The notes: a model not told the origin generated them from the letters alone. A stretch of 64,000 nt of DNA from an uncultured bacterium (GCA_937920515.1 CALEUG010000004.1:124001-188000), one strand, 5' to 3'; numbered from the stretch's first letter, positions 1 to 10,520 are shown. Numbers and translations: made by a program.

Positions 1-648
1 ACCAAGTCCATCACCACCGGGGGCCTGGCCATAGGTGGAGCCCTGATCAGCAAAAAGCCCATCGTCACCAGGGTCAAGAATGACGACCCCAATTTCAAGG
101 CCAGTTTTGCCGAATACGTTAAGTTCTGGCCTTACCGCGACAACGGTCCGGCTGCTTCTCCCTTCAACGCCCTGATGGCCATCAACGACCTGCGCACGCT
201 GCGCATGAGAATGGACACGGTCAGCCAGAACTGCCAGAAGGTGGCCGAATTCCTGGAAAAACATCCCCGCGTCTACCAGGTGGACTATCTGGGGCTGCCG
301 AGTTACAAGCTTTATCCGCTGGCCAAAAAATACATGAAACTGGTTGACTCGGATGATGGCAGTGGACAGGAAGTTAATCGCTACGGACATTTGATGAGCT
401 TCAGGGTGGACGGACCACCGGAAAATGCCCGGAAGGTTTTCGACCGGTTCCGGATCATTTTCCGGGCAACCGACCTGGGACGTATCAAGAGCGTGGCCAC
501 CATTCCGGCAATCTCCACCCACCAGCAGCAGGGCGAAGAGGCCCGGAGAATGGCTGACATCCCGCCCCAGCTCATCAGGCTCTGCGTGGGCGCCGAAAAC
601 CCTGACGACATAATTGAGGACCTCAACCAGGCCCTCAATTCTCTCTGA
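1..648 (+). CDS. Trans-sulfuration PLP-dependent enzyme (Cys/Met metabolism family), C-terminal part
   Basis: The reading frame is open from the first base, so the N-terminal half lies outside the window. The visible 215 residues begin at the family's PLP-lysine region: a T-K-S dipeptide context followed by T-T-G-G puts the Schiff-base lysine at the second visible residue. The C-terminal substrate domain follows, ending with a HEQ-like S-T-H-Q block and an R-L-C-V-G-A-E stretch that resembles the family's R-L-S-V-G-x-E, whose arginine binds the substrate carboxylate. Family members act on cystathionine, homocysteine or O-acylhomoserine in the cytoplasm; the exact reaction cannot be told from this part. 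A roughly 20-residue glycine- and aspartate-rich insertion precedes the H-L-M-S-F strand. The class is fairly sure, the substrate is not. Confidence 0.8.
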   Translation, partial: TKSITTGGLAIGGALISKKPIVTRVKNDDPNFKASFAEYVKFWPYRDNGPAASPFNALMAINDLRTLRMRMDTVSQNCQKVAEFLEKHPRVYQVDYLGLPSYKLYPLAKKYMKLVDSDDGSGQEVNRYGHLMSFRVDGPPENARKVFDRFRIIFRATDLGRIKSVATIPAISTHQQQGEEARRMADIPPQLIRLCVGAENPDDIIEDLNQALNSL

Positions 649-672
649 TCGGCCCTGTATTTGCAGCCGGGT

Positions 673-701
673 TTGAATTTTGCCACCGGCTCGACTAAAA
701 T
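673..701 (+). promoter_or_regulatory. Predicted leaderless promoter of murA
   Basis: TTGAAT (673-678), a 17-bp spacer and TAAAAT (696-701) are followed by only 6 nt before the murA ATG at 708. Transcription starting about 7 nt after the -10 box would begin at the start codon itself. No Shine-Dalgarno sequence is visible. The same geometry recurs at several other genes in this window. Confidence 0.5.
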
Positions 702-707
702 CAGGTC

Positions 708-2003
708 ATGGAAGCGCTGAGAATTTACACTGAAAAACCGTACCAGCTCCAGGGAGAGGTTATCATCAGCGGGGCCAAGAACGCCGTTCTCCCGGCCCTG
801 GCCGCTTCACTCCTGACCGCCGAAGAAGTCCACCTCACCAATATCCCGCTGGTCAAGGATGTTCAAACCATGCTGACACTGCTGGCCGAGCTGGGAGCCG
901 AATACAACCTCAAAAAGAAATCCATAGCCATCAGAACGAAAAAAATTCTCTCCGAACAGGCCCCCTACCAGCTGGTGCGGGCGATGAGGGCCTCCATCCT
1001 GGTGCTGGGCCCGCTTCTGGCCAGGCGGGGACGGGCGGTGGTAGCCCTGCCCGGAGGCTGCGCCATCGGGACCAGGCCGGTGGACCTGCATATCACCGGA
1101 CTGCAGAGACTCGGAGCCGATATAAAAATAGAGCACGGCTACATCGTGGCCGAGGCCAGAAGACTGAAGGGGGCCGAGTTCGAGTTCGAAAAAAAGACGG
1201 TCACCGGAACCGAAAACCTGGTGATGGCTGCGGCCCTGGCCCGGGGTGAAACCGTTCTTAAGAATTGCGCCCTGGAACCGGAAGTCAGCAGCCTGTGCGA
1301 ACTTCTGGTCAAGATGGGAGCCAGAATTGACGGCATAGGAGAAGAAACTCTCCGTATCAGGGGAGTAGAGGAGCTGGGTCCGGCCAGCCATCGAATTATT
1401 CCCGACCGGATTGAAGCCGGGACTTTCCTGGTAGCCGCTGCCCTGACCGGAGGCGACCTTGTTCTGAGGGAAGTGGAACCGGCCCATCTCCAGGCCCTGG
1501 TTGACAGGCTGACCTTTTCCGGGGCCAGAATAGAAAAGGCCGGAAGGCGTTCACTCCGGATTATCGGCAGCCAGGAAATAAAACCCCAGGATGTGACCAC
1601 GGCTCCCTACCCCGGATTTCCCACCGACATGCAGGCCCAGTTCATGGTCCTGATGACCCAGGCCAGCGGCACTTCCATCATCACCGAGACCATCTTCGAC
1701 CGGCGCTTTGCCCACGCCAACGAGCTGATCAGGCTGGGGGCCAGCATCGAGATTCAGGGAGACAAAGCCATCGTCAGGGGCCGCACTCCGCTGTCCGGAG
1801 CCGAGGTGGTGGCCACTGACCTGAGGGCTTCAGCCTGCCTGGTGCTGGCCGGGCTGGTGGCCACCGGCCAGACCACGATCAACGACATCGAGCACCTGGA
1901 CCGCGGTTACGAAAAAATAGAAGAAAAGTTGAAGACGCTTGGAGTGAAGATTGACCGCCTTAAAAACAATAATAACCACAGGATGGGGGCAAAACATGAG
2001 TGA
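708..2003 (+). CDS. murA: UDP-N-acetylglucosamine 1-carboxyvinyltransferase
   Basis: MurA transfers enolpyruvate from PEP to UDP-GlcNAc, the first committed step of peptidoglycan synthesis, in the cytoplasm. The 431-residue length is close to the family norm. The N-terminal S-G-A-K-N-A motif (substrate lysine, about residue 24) and the P-G-G-C-A-I-G-x-R-P-V-D-L loop are present. Cysteine 118 corresponds to the catalytic, fosfomycin-targeted cysteine 115 of E. coli. Late in the protein, F-P-T-D-M-Q-A-Q and T-I-F-D-R-R-F are the usual EPSP-synthase-fold blocks. It has its own predicted leaderless promoter, and its last 8 nt overlap the next gene. The tail after residue 410 is short, basic and asparagine-rich. 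Confidence 0.97.
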   Translation: MEALRIYTEKPYQLQGEVIISGAKNAVLPALAASLLTAEEVHLTNIPLVKDVQTMLTLLAELGAEYNLKKKSIAIRTKKILSEQAPYQLVRAMRASILVLGPLLARRGRAVVALPGGCAIGTRPVDLHITGLQRLGADIKIEHGYIVAEARRLKGAEFEFEKKTVTGTENLVMAAALARGETVLKNCALEPEVSSLCELLVKMGARIDGIGEETLRIRGVEELGPASHRIIPDRIEAGTFLVAAALTGGDLVLREVEPAHLQALVDRLTFSGARIEKAGRRSLRIIGSQEIKPQDVTTAPYPGFPTDMQAQFMVLMTQASGTSIITETIFDRRFAHANELIRLGASIEIQGDKAIVRGRTPLSGAEVVATDLRASACLVLAGLVATGQTTINDIEHLDRGYEKIEEKLKTLGVKIDRLKNNNNHRMGAKHE

Positions 2004-2340
2004 TTGCATTTTCTGTAAAATTATCCGCAAAGAAATTCCGGCCGCAATCGTCTACGAAGACGAGGAGGTCCTGGCCTTCGATGACATCAGGCCACAGGCT
2101 CCGGTCCACACCCTGATTATTCCCAGAAAACACCTGGCCAGCCTGAAAGAAACCGGGTCGGAAGAAGCCGGCCTGCTGGGTCGGATCCTGATCCGGACCG
2201 CTGAAATCGCCAGGCTGAAGGGTATTGACCACAGCGGCTACCGGGTGGTGGTCAACACCGGACCCGACTCCGGCCAGGAAGTCTTTCATATCCATTTCCA
2301 TCTCCTGGGCGGACGCCGCCTGGGCTGGCCGCCCGGTTAA
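1996..2340 (+). CDS. HIT family nucleotide hydrolase
   Basis: This 114-residue protein is of the HINT/PKCI type, which hydrolyses phosphoramidates and related nucleotide conjugates. It starts S-D-C-I-F-C-K-I-I, with the two cysteines common in bacterial HINT proteins, and carries the histidine triad H-I-H-F-H at residues 98-102, preceded by N-T-G-P-D-S-G-Q-E-V. The frame is open further upstream inside murA, but the ATG at 1996 gives the exact family N-terminus and has purine-rich sequence in front. The 8-nt overlap with murA suggests translational coupling. The physiological substrate is unknown. Confidence 0.93.
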   Translation: MSDCIFCKIIRKEIPAAIVYEDEEVLAFDDIRPQAPVHTLIIPRKHLASLKETGSEEAGLLGRILIRTAEIARLKGIDHSGYRVVVNTGPDSGQEVFHIHFHLLGGRRLGWPPG

Positions 2341-2388
2341 GCGGAAGTTCCGGGAAATTTATTTCGGGCAGGAAAGGCGCTATCCAGC

Positions 2389-2862
2389 ATGGCCTACCTG
2401 ATCGACGGCAACAACCTGATGGGGCAGGCTGACCCCTACTATAAGTTTGACCCGGCCAGCCGCAACCGGCTGGTAGCCCGGCTGCTGCTTTTTCAGAAAA
2501 TAACCCGCTCGCGAGTCTTCCTGGTGTTCGACGGAAGCCCCCCCCTCGACGAACGCGAAATAAAGTTCAACCCGAAATTCACCGTGCTTTTCCCTGAACC
2601 CGGCCAGCCGGCCGACGGGCTGATAGAAGAAATTCTCTCCCGAAAAAACGACCGTCGCTACTTCCTGGTGGTAAGTTCTGACCGGAGACTCAGAGAAATC
2701 GCCCGGACCCACGGCGCCAGGTCGATGAGCACCATCGACTTTCTTAAACAGCTCAAGCAGACCCTGAAAGACCACCGGCAGGAGAGGGAACTGCAAAAGC
2801 AAACGGACGATTCCACTCCCCTGGAAATATCTCTCTGGAACGAACTGTTTAAGAGAAAATGA
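2389..2862 (+). CDS. NYN-domain (YacP-like) RNA-binding protein or nuclease
   Basis: This 157-residue protein looks like the YacP/Rae1 NYN (PIN-like) family. It opens with the strand-plus-acid motif L-I-D-G-N-N-L (D6). Further acidic motifs follow at V-F-D-G-S-P near residue 48 and at V-S-S-D-R-R-L in the second half, which together would make the metal-binding acidic centre of a PIN-like nuclease. Known relatives cut mRNA on ribosomes. Its stop overlaps the next start (ATGA at 2859-2862). The C-terminal 40 residues are charged and probably helical. The fold is fairly certain, the RNA target is not. Confidence 0.75.
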   Translation: MAYLIDGNNLMGQADPYYKFDPASRNRLVARLLLFQKITRSRVFLVFDGSPPLDEREIKFNPKFTVLFPEPGQPADGLIEEILSRKNDRRYFLVVSSDRRLREIARTHGARSMSTIDFLKQLKQTLKDHRQERELQKQTDDSTPLEISLWNELFKRK

Positions 2863-3719
2863 AAAGCTTTTCGGTCATCGGTTCAGGACACGTGGGCACG
2901 GCCCTGGCCCTGGCTCTCTGCCAGAAAGGACTGGAGTTAAAATATCTCGCCGACAGCTCGCCGGCCCGGGCCAGACAGGCCCGGAAACTGGTCGGGCAGG
3001 GCAGGGCCACCGGCGATAACCTGCTGGCGGTGAGGTCAGCCGGACTGATCTTCATCTGCGTGCCGGACGACCTGATAGCAGAAGTGGTTAAGGAAATATC
3101 GGCCGCAGACCTCGACGGCAAATTTGTCTTTCATACCAGCGGCGCCTGCTCTTCAGAACTTCTCCAGCCCCTTGCCCGGAAGGGAGCCCGGGTTGCCTCC
3201 TTCCATCCAGCCCAGACTTTTGCCGATTATCCGGGTGATCCCGGCGTCTTCAAAGGAATATACATAGGAATAGAAGGACAGCCAGAAGCCGTTGAGCTCG
3301 GGAAAAAGCTGGCTGTCAGGCTGGGCTCCCGGGTACTGTTGCTGTCGGCCGCAGAAAAACCGCTCTATCACCTGGCCATGTGCGTTTCCTCCAACTTCCT
3401 GGTGATTCTGTTGTTTGAAGTCAAAGAACTGCTGAAGACGGTTGGCCTGGAAGAACCGGCCGTTCTGGAAATCCTGGCACCCCTTCTTAATAAAACTTTA
3501 CAGAACGTAAAAAACCTTGGGGTCGAGGTTAGCCTGACCGGCCCCCTGGCGCGCGGGGATTTGAAGACAGTGGAAAAACACCTGGCCCTGACCGCCGGGA
3601 GACCCGGGCTGGACAGGGTCTACAGAGCCATGGCTCTCGAAGCCCTGAAGCTGGCGGAGAATAGAGGTTTGAGCCGGGAGAAAATCAAAGCATTGAAGCG
3701 TCTGCTGGAACAAAAATAA
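2859..3719 (+). CDS. Rossmann-like/DUF2520 domain protein
   Basis: A 286-residue protein with an N-terminal dinucleotide-binding fold (G-S-G-H-V-G-T-A at residues 8-15) and a helical C-terminal half of the DUF2520 type. The H-T-S-G-A and S-F-H-P-A-Q-T-F blocks in the middle are characteristic of this family, which resembles F420/NADP oxidoreductases and ketopantoate reductases. The reaction has not been established as far as I know, so NAD(P)-dependent reduction is an inference. It overlaps the upstream gene by 4 nt, and its last 35 nt overlap the convergent murB. Confidence 0.85.
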   Translation: MKSFSVIGSGHVGTALALALCQKGLELKYLADSSPARARQARKLVGQGRATGDNLLAVRSAGLIFICVPDDLIAEVVKEISAADLDGKFVFHTSGACSSELLQPLARKGARVASFHPAQTFADYPGDPGVFKGIYIGIEGQPEAVELGKKLAVRLGSRVLLLSAAEKPLYHLAMCVSSNFLVILLFEVKELLKTVGLEEPAVLEILAPLLNKTLQNVKNLGVEVSLTGPLARGDLKTVEKHLALTAGRPGLDRVYRAMALEALKLAENRGLSREKIKALKRLLEQK

Positions 3720-4629
3720 CTTCTTCTTCCAGCCTTATTCCAGTAGTCTGCCAGACCTTTTCTTTGAGTTCAGCAGCCAGGGTTAAAACCTGGCGGGCGG
3801 TAGCCCCGCCCAGGTTAATTATGAAGTTGCAGTGACCCGGATAGACTGAGGCCTGTCCCACCCTCATTCCCCTGGCTCCGGCCTGCTCCAGAAGCTGCCC
3901 GGCCGGAATCTTGCACCCTCCTGGCAGCACCGGATTCTTGAAGTAACTGCCGGCGCAGGGGACCTGGCCCGGGGGATGCTTCCTGGCCCTTTGATTGAGA
4001 TAATCTTCCACCTTTTTGAGCATCTCCGGCCTGGACCCGGGTTCTACTTTAAGAGTGGCCCTGAGGATAATTTTATGGTCTTTTTTAAGGGAAGAATAAC
4101 GGTACTCGAAATGAAGTTCCTCCGGGCATAGGGTCTGTTCTTGCCCTTCACCATAAAGCACGGTTACCGCCAGTACCCGGTCCCCTATTGCCTGCCCAAA
4201 AGCCCCGGCATTGCCAAAAACGGCCCCGCCGACGGTGCCTGGAATCCCGGCCAGAAATTCCAGGCCGGCCAGTCCTTCCTGGATCGTCTGCCCGACCAGC
4301 TCGGACAGATGCGTTCCGCTGGCTACTTCCAGGCTGCCTTCCTCGGGCCGGAATTGCAGACCGGAAGCCGAATTTCTGATAACCAACCCGCGGTAACCGG
4401 CATCATCAAACAGAAGGTTGTAACCGCCGCCTATCACATAGAACGGGAAGTTGTATTTTCGGGCGGCTTTAACGGCCGCGGCCAGTTCGGTCAGATCGTG
4501 GACCTCAATAAAATAATCGGCTGGCCCGCCTATCCGGAAGCTGGAATAATCGGCCAGGGGTACTCTGCTGCTCAGAGACAGGCCTGTCTCCTCGAAAAAA
4601 ACCTGGCTGAAATCTTGAAACTCTTTCAT
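3685..4629 (-). CDS. murB: UDP-N-acetylenolpyruvoylglucosamine reductase
   Basis: MurB reduces the MurA product with NADPH through FAD to give UDP-MurNAc. This 314-residue protein shows S-S-F-R-I-G-G-P-A-D (29-38), the FAD-binding G-G-G-Y-N-L-L (67-73) and I-P-G-T-V-G-G-A-V (129-137). The catalytic serine sits in A-G-S-Y-F-K-N-P (S228) and the final glutamate lies near residue 302. It lacks the long extra loop of type I (E. coli) MurB, so it is type II. It lies on the opposite strand to murA, 1.7 kb away, and converges with the DUF2520 gene. A near-leaderless promoter is predicted just upstream. Confidence 0.96.
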   Translation of the reverse strand: MKEFQDFSQVFFEETGLSLSSRVPLADYSSFRIGGPADYFIEVHDLTELAAAVKAARKYNFPFYVIGGGYNLLFDDAGYRGLVIRNSASGLQFRPEEGSLEVASGTHLSELVGQTIQEGLAGLEFLAGIPGTVGGAVFGNAGAFGQAIGDRVLAVTVLYGEGQEQTLCPEELHFEYRYSSLKKDHKIILRATLKVEPGSRPEMLKKVEDYLNQRARKHPPGQVPCAGSYFKNPVLPGGCKIPAGQLLEQAGARGMRVGQASVYPGHCNFIINLGGATARQVLTLAAELKEKVWQTTGIRLEEEVIFVPADASML

Positions 4630-4642
4630 ATTTTTTATATTT

Positions 4643-4671
4643 ATTATATTGAATGGGCAAAATTAAGTCTA
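4643..4671 (-). promoter_or_regulatory. Predicted promoter of murB
   Basis: Read on the minus strand: TAGACT (4671-4666), a 17-bp spacer, then a perfect TATAAT (4648-4643), with only 13 nt to the ATG at 4629. The expected start point leaves a leader of about 6 nt, too short for a ribosome-binding site, and none is visible. Confidence 0.5.
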
Positions 4672-4735
4672 ATTGGATATCTGGCATATAAATTGCATTA
4701 AAATAGCCGGAGAGATCGGAATTAAAATTCCGGTA

Positions 4736-4767
4736 TTGACATTTTGACTGTCAAGGAGCAAGATATT
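4736..4767 (+). promoter_or_regulatory. Promoter/operator region of the TPR gene with TTGAC palindrome
   Basis: A TTGACA box at 4736-4741 is followed by a perfect 11-bp palindrome, TTGACTGTCAA, at 4744-4754, so TTGAC occurs twice in direct orientation 8 bp apart and once inverted. A weak A/T-rich -10 candidate lies at about 4761-4767. The palindrome sits between the boxes, where a repressor would block polymerase. The promoter assignment is tentative; the repeat itself is plain in the sequence. Confidence 0.35.
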
Positions 4768-4797
4768 GAGCAAATTATTTTTTGAGCGAGGTTAGAG

Positions 4798-5973
4798 ATG
4801 AAAAGAACTTTACTGTTATCGCTATTAATACTGCTGGCAGCTGGAGCTGTCTGGGCGCAGAACCCGGCGGACGAAGCTTACATCAAGGCCATGACCGCCC
4901 AGGATAATTGCGAGAAGGTCAAGCTGCTAAAAGAGTACATCAATCAATATGCCGGCAAGGGTTCCCAGTACGAGAATTATGCTTATGCATATCTGTGCTT
5001 GATCCCCTGCCCGAGCAAGAGCCTCCAGGAATCAATCAACTACGGGGAAAAGGCCCTCAGCGCCGGCGGTCTTGATGCCGAGGTCAGGGTCTCGCTCATG
5101 GTTTTCCTGGCCGATAACTATATCAACCAGGGACAGAATCTGGATAAAGCCAGGAACTACGGCAACCAGCTGATTGAAGTCGGCAAGGCCGAAAAATCCA
5201 AGGAAGGGGCCAGTCCTGACAAGTGGAACAAGATTATCGCCGCCGGGTACTACATCCTGGGCAGCGCGGCTGAAAAATCAAAGGACACGGACGCCGCGGT
5301 AGAAGCCTATCTCAACGCCTACTCCATGAGCAAAGACAATAAAATCATGGCCTCAGTTCGCAAGATGGGCAAGACCTACGCCGATGCCAAGAATTACGCC
5401 GAAGCTGAAAAAGTTTACTGGGCCATCTACAACCAGACCAGGGACCCCAACGATGCCAATATCCTGGGACAGATGCTGCACCGGGCCGGAAAGAACGACG
5501 AAGCACTGAGCCTGCTGAAAGAAGCTTACCGCAAGAAGAAAACAGGCGAGGTGGCCTTCTCCATCGCCGTCATCCTGGCCAACAAGGCCAAGACCGACCC
5601 TTCGGTCGTGAACGAAGCCGTCCGCTATTCACTGGAGGCGGCCTTCCTGCCCAACCCCAATTCCGAAAAGGCCAAGGAGATGGCCGAGGGCCTGTTCTTC
5701 ACCATGAACAAGGACCTGAAGTACAACGAAACAGTGCTGGCCATACAGAACAAGCTCAAGGAACTGGAAGAGTTGACCAAAATTTTCAACGAACGTTTTG
5801 GCGGCAAGAGCGAAGATGAACTGAGCGACAAGGACAAGAAGAAAATGAAAGAATTCCAGGCTGACATAGATGTCGTCCAGGCAGAAATCGATAAGCTCAA
5901 AAAGCAGCAGGAAGCGGCCATCGCCAAATTCAACCAGTTGATGGAAGAAACCAAACGCCGGCTGGGCAAATAA
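4798..5973 (+). CDS. Exported TPR-repeat protein with C-terminal coiled coil
   Basis: A 391-residue protein beginning with a clear signal peptide (K-R, a leucine-rich core, then A-V-W-A before Q21). The mature part consists of helical repeats of TPR character from about residue 40 to 290 (A-Y-A-Y-L-C-L, A-Y-L-N-A-Y-S-M, A-E-K-V-Y-W-A-I-Y, A-L-S-L-L-K-E-A-Y). A highly charged lysine/glutamate coiled coil runs from about 300 to the end. It is probably a periplasmic scaffold; no catalytic motif is seen. It stands alone between divergent murB and ligA, with a palindrome in its promoter region. The function is unknown. Confidence 0.75.
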   Translation: MKRTLLLSLLILLAAGAVWAQNPADEAYIKAMTAQDNCEKVKLLKEYINQYAGKGSQYENYAYAYLCLIPCPSKSLQESINYGEKALSAGGLDAEVRVSLMVFLADNYINQGQNLDKARNYGNQLIEVGKAEKSKEGASPDKWNKIIAAGYYILGSAAEKSKDTDAAVEAYLNAYSMSKDNKIMASVRKMGKTYADAKNYAEAEKVYWAIYNQTRDPNDANILGQMLHRAGKNDEALSLLKEAYRKKKTGEVAFSIAVILANKAKTDPSVVNEAVRYSLEAAFLPNPNSEKAKEMAEGLFFTMNKDLKYNETVLAIQNKLKELEELTKIFNERFGGKSEDELSDKDKKKMKEFQADIDVVQAEIDKLKKQQEAAIAKFNQLMEETKRRLGK

Positions 5974-6051
5974 TCAGGGATAAGCTTAAATGCCATCCGG
6001 TCCAGAGGCCGGAGTCGGGCTTCACTCTTCTGGCTTTTTCTCTTAAAATGA

Positions 6052-8088
<2,037 letters not shown>

Positions 8089-8089
8089 G

Positions 8090-9547
8090 CTATTTCTTTT
8101 TCTTGAAAATTTTTGACAGGTCTAATTCCAGCAAGCCCTTCAGGCCGGTTTTTTTCTCCCCCTTTTCCAGTTCTGCCAGGGCTGCCCTTGCCTGGTGATG
8201 GTCGGGCTCGATTTCCAGGGCCTTCTGCAGGTGTTTCCTGGCTTTGATCTTTAAGCCTTCTCCCAGATAAAGCAGGCCCAGCCCGACATAGCCCTCGGCG
8301 TTCCATGGTTCCATTTCTATGGCCCGCAGGAAATCTTCCTCGGCTTTTTTCTTGTAGGCCGGCAACTTAGACTCGGCCATGGCCAGCAGCAGGTAATAAT
8401 CGGCCTTGGCCCTTTTCAGGCGAATGGCTTCTTCCAGAAATATGATGGCTTCTTCATACATTCCCTGGTTGTACAGGGTTCTACCCTGCCTGTACTTAAT
8501 CTCAGCTTTCCTGGCCAGGTCATCGGCCGTTTCCTGGGAAGGAGCCACCAGTTGCTGGTCATACTGCTTCCTTTTATCGGACTCACTCAACGTCCGGTAA
8601 GCTGTGGTAATGGCGTTGAAGACCTCGTTGACCAGGCCGTGGTCGGTCAGGGCCGTGTTGAACCGGTCGGGATGGTATTTTCTGGCCAGGTTGAAATAGG
8701 CTTTTTTAATTTCTTCCTCGTTGGCTACCCTGGAAACACCCAGCAGCTCGTAGTGGTTGCGCGTCCTCAGCTGGGATTTTATTTCCTTGAGCTCTTCAAT
8801 CCGGGCTTCCAGCTCGTCCTGCTCCAGCTTCCTGCGGCTCTCAGATGAATAATCATCTTTTCTGTAACTGGTATCGGCCGTAGACACTTCCACCATGTCC
8901 AGGCAATAGAACAGGTACAGGCAGCGGAAAAAATTCTCCTGGCTGAACCGGGCCGGAACGGCCATCCGGTCGATAACCTGGGGAGTGGAAAATCTTTCCA
9001 GCAGAGCTTTTTCCTCATCGGTCAGAAAATAGGCATAGCGGATATTCTTCAGGGCAATTTTGCGGCCGGCAAAAAACTTTTGCAGGCTGGAATTATATTT
9101 CATCCGCCGCAGCCCATAATCGATGATGAACGGGACATCGACCGCCGGCAGTTCTTCAGTCGGGGACTGAACTTCCCTCTCCTGAAAGCTGAGCTCGCCA
9201 TCGAAGTATGAAAAAATGCCCAGCAGGGACTCGCGAATCTGAAAACTCAGGGCTTCCCGCAGGTCGGCTTCCTTGATGACCCCGCCCCGTTTCAGGGATT
9301 CTCCCAGTGGCTGGTTGGGCTGGATGAAGTCTTCTATGTTCTGGAAGGTCTGATCCTGTATTTTCTGAAGCTTGAACAGGATTTCGCCCAGCCGCTCCGA
9401 CCTGACGTTTGTCTTGACCTGAATCGGCTTGCCCTTGATGAAGAAAAAATGCTTTTCTATTTCCTGGCGCTTGAAGGACAGACGCCCTGTCCGGCTGTTG
9501 AAGAATATCTCCTTCAGAAAAGCACCAACATGGTTTAACGAACTCAC
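8090..9547 (-). CDS. DUF4388-DnaJ-TPR fusion protein
   Basis: 485 residues in three parts. Residues 1-130 resemble DUF4388/PATAN, a domain often found in bacterial signalling proteins (G-R-L-S-F near 21, G-E-L-S-F near 117). Residues 264-331 are a complete J domain with the H-P-D tripeptide at 292-294, needed to stimulate DnaK ATPase. Residues 345-465 form about three TPR units, and the protein ends in a lysine run. No signal peptide or membrane segment is seen. It probably recruits Hsp70 to partners bound by the TPRs. The start is GTG at 9547 with AAGGG upstream. Domain calls are fairly sure, the role is not. Confidence 0.8.
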   Translation of the reverse strand: MSSLNHVGAFLKEIFFNSRTGRLSFKRQEIEKHFFFIKGKPIQVKTNVRSERLGEILFKLQKIQDQTFQNIEDFIQPNQPLGESLKRGGVIKEADLREALSFQIRESLLGIFSYFDGELSFQEREVQSPTEELPAVDVPFIIDYGLRRMKYNSSLQKFFAGRKIALKNIRYAYFLTDEEKALLERFSTPQVIDRMAVPARFSQENFFRCLYLFYCLDMVEVSTADTSYRKDDYSSESRRKLEQDELEARIEELKEIKSQLRTRNHYELLGVSRVANEEEIKKAYFNLARKYHPDRFNTALTDHGLVNEVFNAITTAYRTLSESDKRKQYDQQLVAPSQETADDLARKAEIKYRQGRTLYNQGMYEEAIIFLEEAIRLKRAKADYYLLLAMAESKLPAYKKKAEEDFLRAIEMEPWNAEGYVGLGLLYLGEGLKIKARKHLQKALEIEPDHHQARAALAELEKGEKKTGLKGLLELDLSKIFKKKK

Positions 9548-9626
9548 AATCGGGCCCTTTCAGGTAATGCTTTTAATAATTTATACAATCGGCGCCGATT
9601 TTTCAACCCCGGGCTGCAGCCGGGAA

Positions 9627-9656
9627 TGGACAGAATATCCTGATTTGTGCTATTTT
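9627..9656 (+). promoter_or_regulatory. Predicted leaderless promoter of the NAD-synthetase glutaminase gene
   Basis: TGGACA (9627-9632), an 18-bp spacer and TATTTT (9651-9656) are followed by exactly 6 nt before the ATG at 9663. No Shine-Dalgarno sequence precedes that ATG. Confidence 0.4.
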
Positions 9657-9662
9657 CAATTT

Positions 9663-10520
9663 ATGAAAATAGCCCTGGCTCAGATTTCACCAGTCCTTGG
9701 CAACCCTGAAAGAAACCTCAAAATTCACCTGGACTGCGTAAGGAAAGCCGTTTCTAAAAAGGCCAGCCTGATAGTTTTCCCCGAGCTCAGCCTGACCGGT
9801 TATACCCTAAAGGACCTGGCCGCCGAAATCGCCCTCAATCCCGGGAAATCCCCGGTCTTCAAGAAGCTGCTCGAAGCCTCGCGGGCGATAGACCTGGTGG
9901 TTGGCTTCGTGGAAGAGGCAGCCGACGACCCGGGCCTGGTTTATAACGCAGCCGCCTATCTCTCCCGTGGCCGGATTCTTCACGTCCATCGCAAGGTCTT
10001 CCTGCCGACTTCAGGCATGTTTGAGGAGGGGCGTTTTTTCGCCGCCGGGCGACAATTCAGGCCATTTGACACCGGGCGGGTGCGGACAGGCTTGCTCATC
10101 TGCCGGGATTTCCTGCATTACGGCTCAAGCTACTGTCACTTTGCCGGCGGAGCCGGATTGATTATAACCATCTCAGCCGCCCCGGGGCGGGGAATCGATG
10201 AATCCCGGGGCCAGGGTTTCGAGACCAGCCATATGTGGGAGTTGATGGGCGAGTCTGTGTCCTTTTTCTCCAGCGCCGTGATGGTCTACTGTAACCGTGT
10301 CGGTTATGAAGACGGGGCAGTCTTTGCCGGCGGGTCTTTCATCTATTCTCCCTTCGGTAAGCTTATAACCCGGCTGCCTTACCTGGAAGAGGATTTCGCC
10401 GTCATCGGTGTCGACCTGTCGGAGATTGCCCGGGCCAGGCAAAGCTGGCCTTTCCGTCGCGATGACCGGCCGGAAGTGATCTGGCAGTCCCTGGAGAAAA
10501 TCATAAGAGAAAACATATGA
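9663..10520 (+). CDS. Nitrilase-superfamily amidase, probable glutaminase partner of NAD synthetase
   Basis: 285 residues of carbon-nitrogen hydrolase fold with the complete catalytic triad: E41 (F-P-E-L-S-L-T-G-Y), K111 (H-R-K-V-F-L-P) and C147 (L-I-C-R-D-F). This resembles the N-terminal glutaminase domain of two-domain glutamine-dependent NAD synthetases. It ends in a 4-nt overlap with nadE, so it most likely supplies ammonia to it. The frame is open upstream to 9429, but that stretch runs antisense through the neighbouring gene, and the ATG at 9663 gives the family N-terminus M-K-I-A-L-A-Q. An unrelated amidase role cannot be excluded. Confidence 0.85.
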   Translation: MKIALAQISPVLGNPERNLKIHLDCVRKAVSKKASLIVFPELSLTGYTLKDLAAEIALNPGKSPVFKKLLEASRAIDLVVGFVEEAADDPGLVYNAAAYLSRGRILHVHRKVFLPTSGMFEEGRFFAAGRQFRPFDTGRVRTGLLICRDFLHYGSSYCHFAGGAGLIITISAAPGRGIDESRGQGFETSHMWELMGESVSFFSSAVMVYCNRVGYEDGAVFAGGSFIYSPFGKLITRLPYLEEDFAVIGVDLSEIARARQSWPFRRDDRPEVIWQSLEKIIRENI

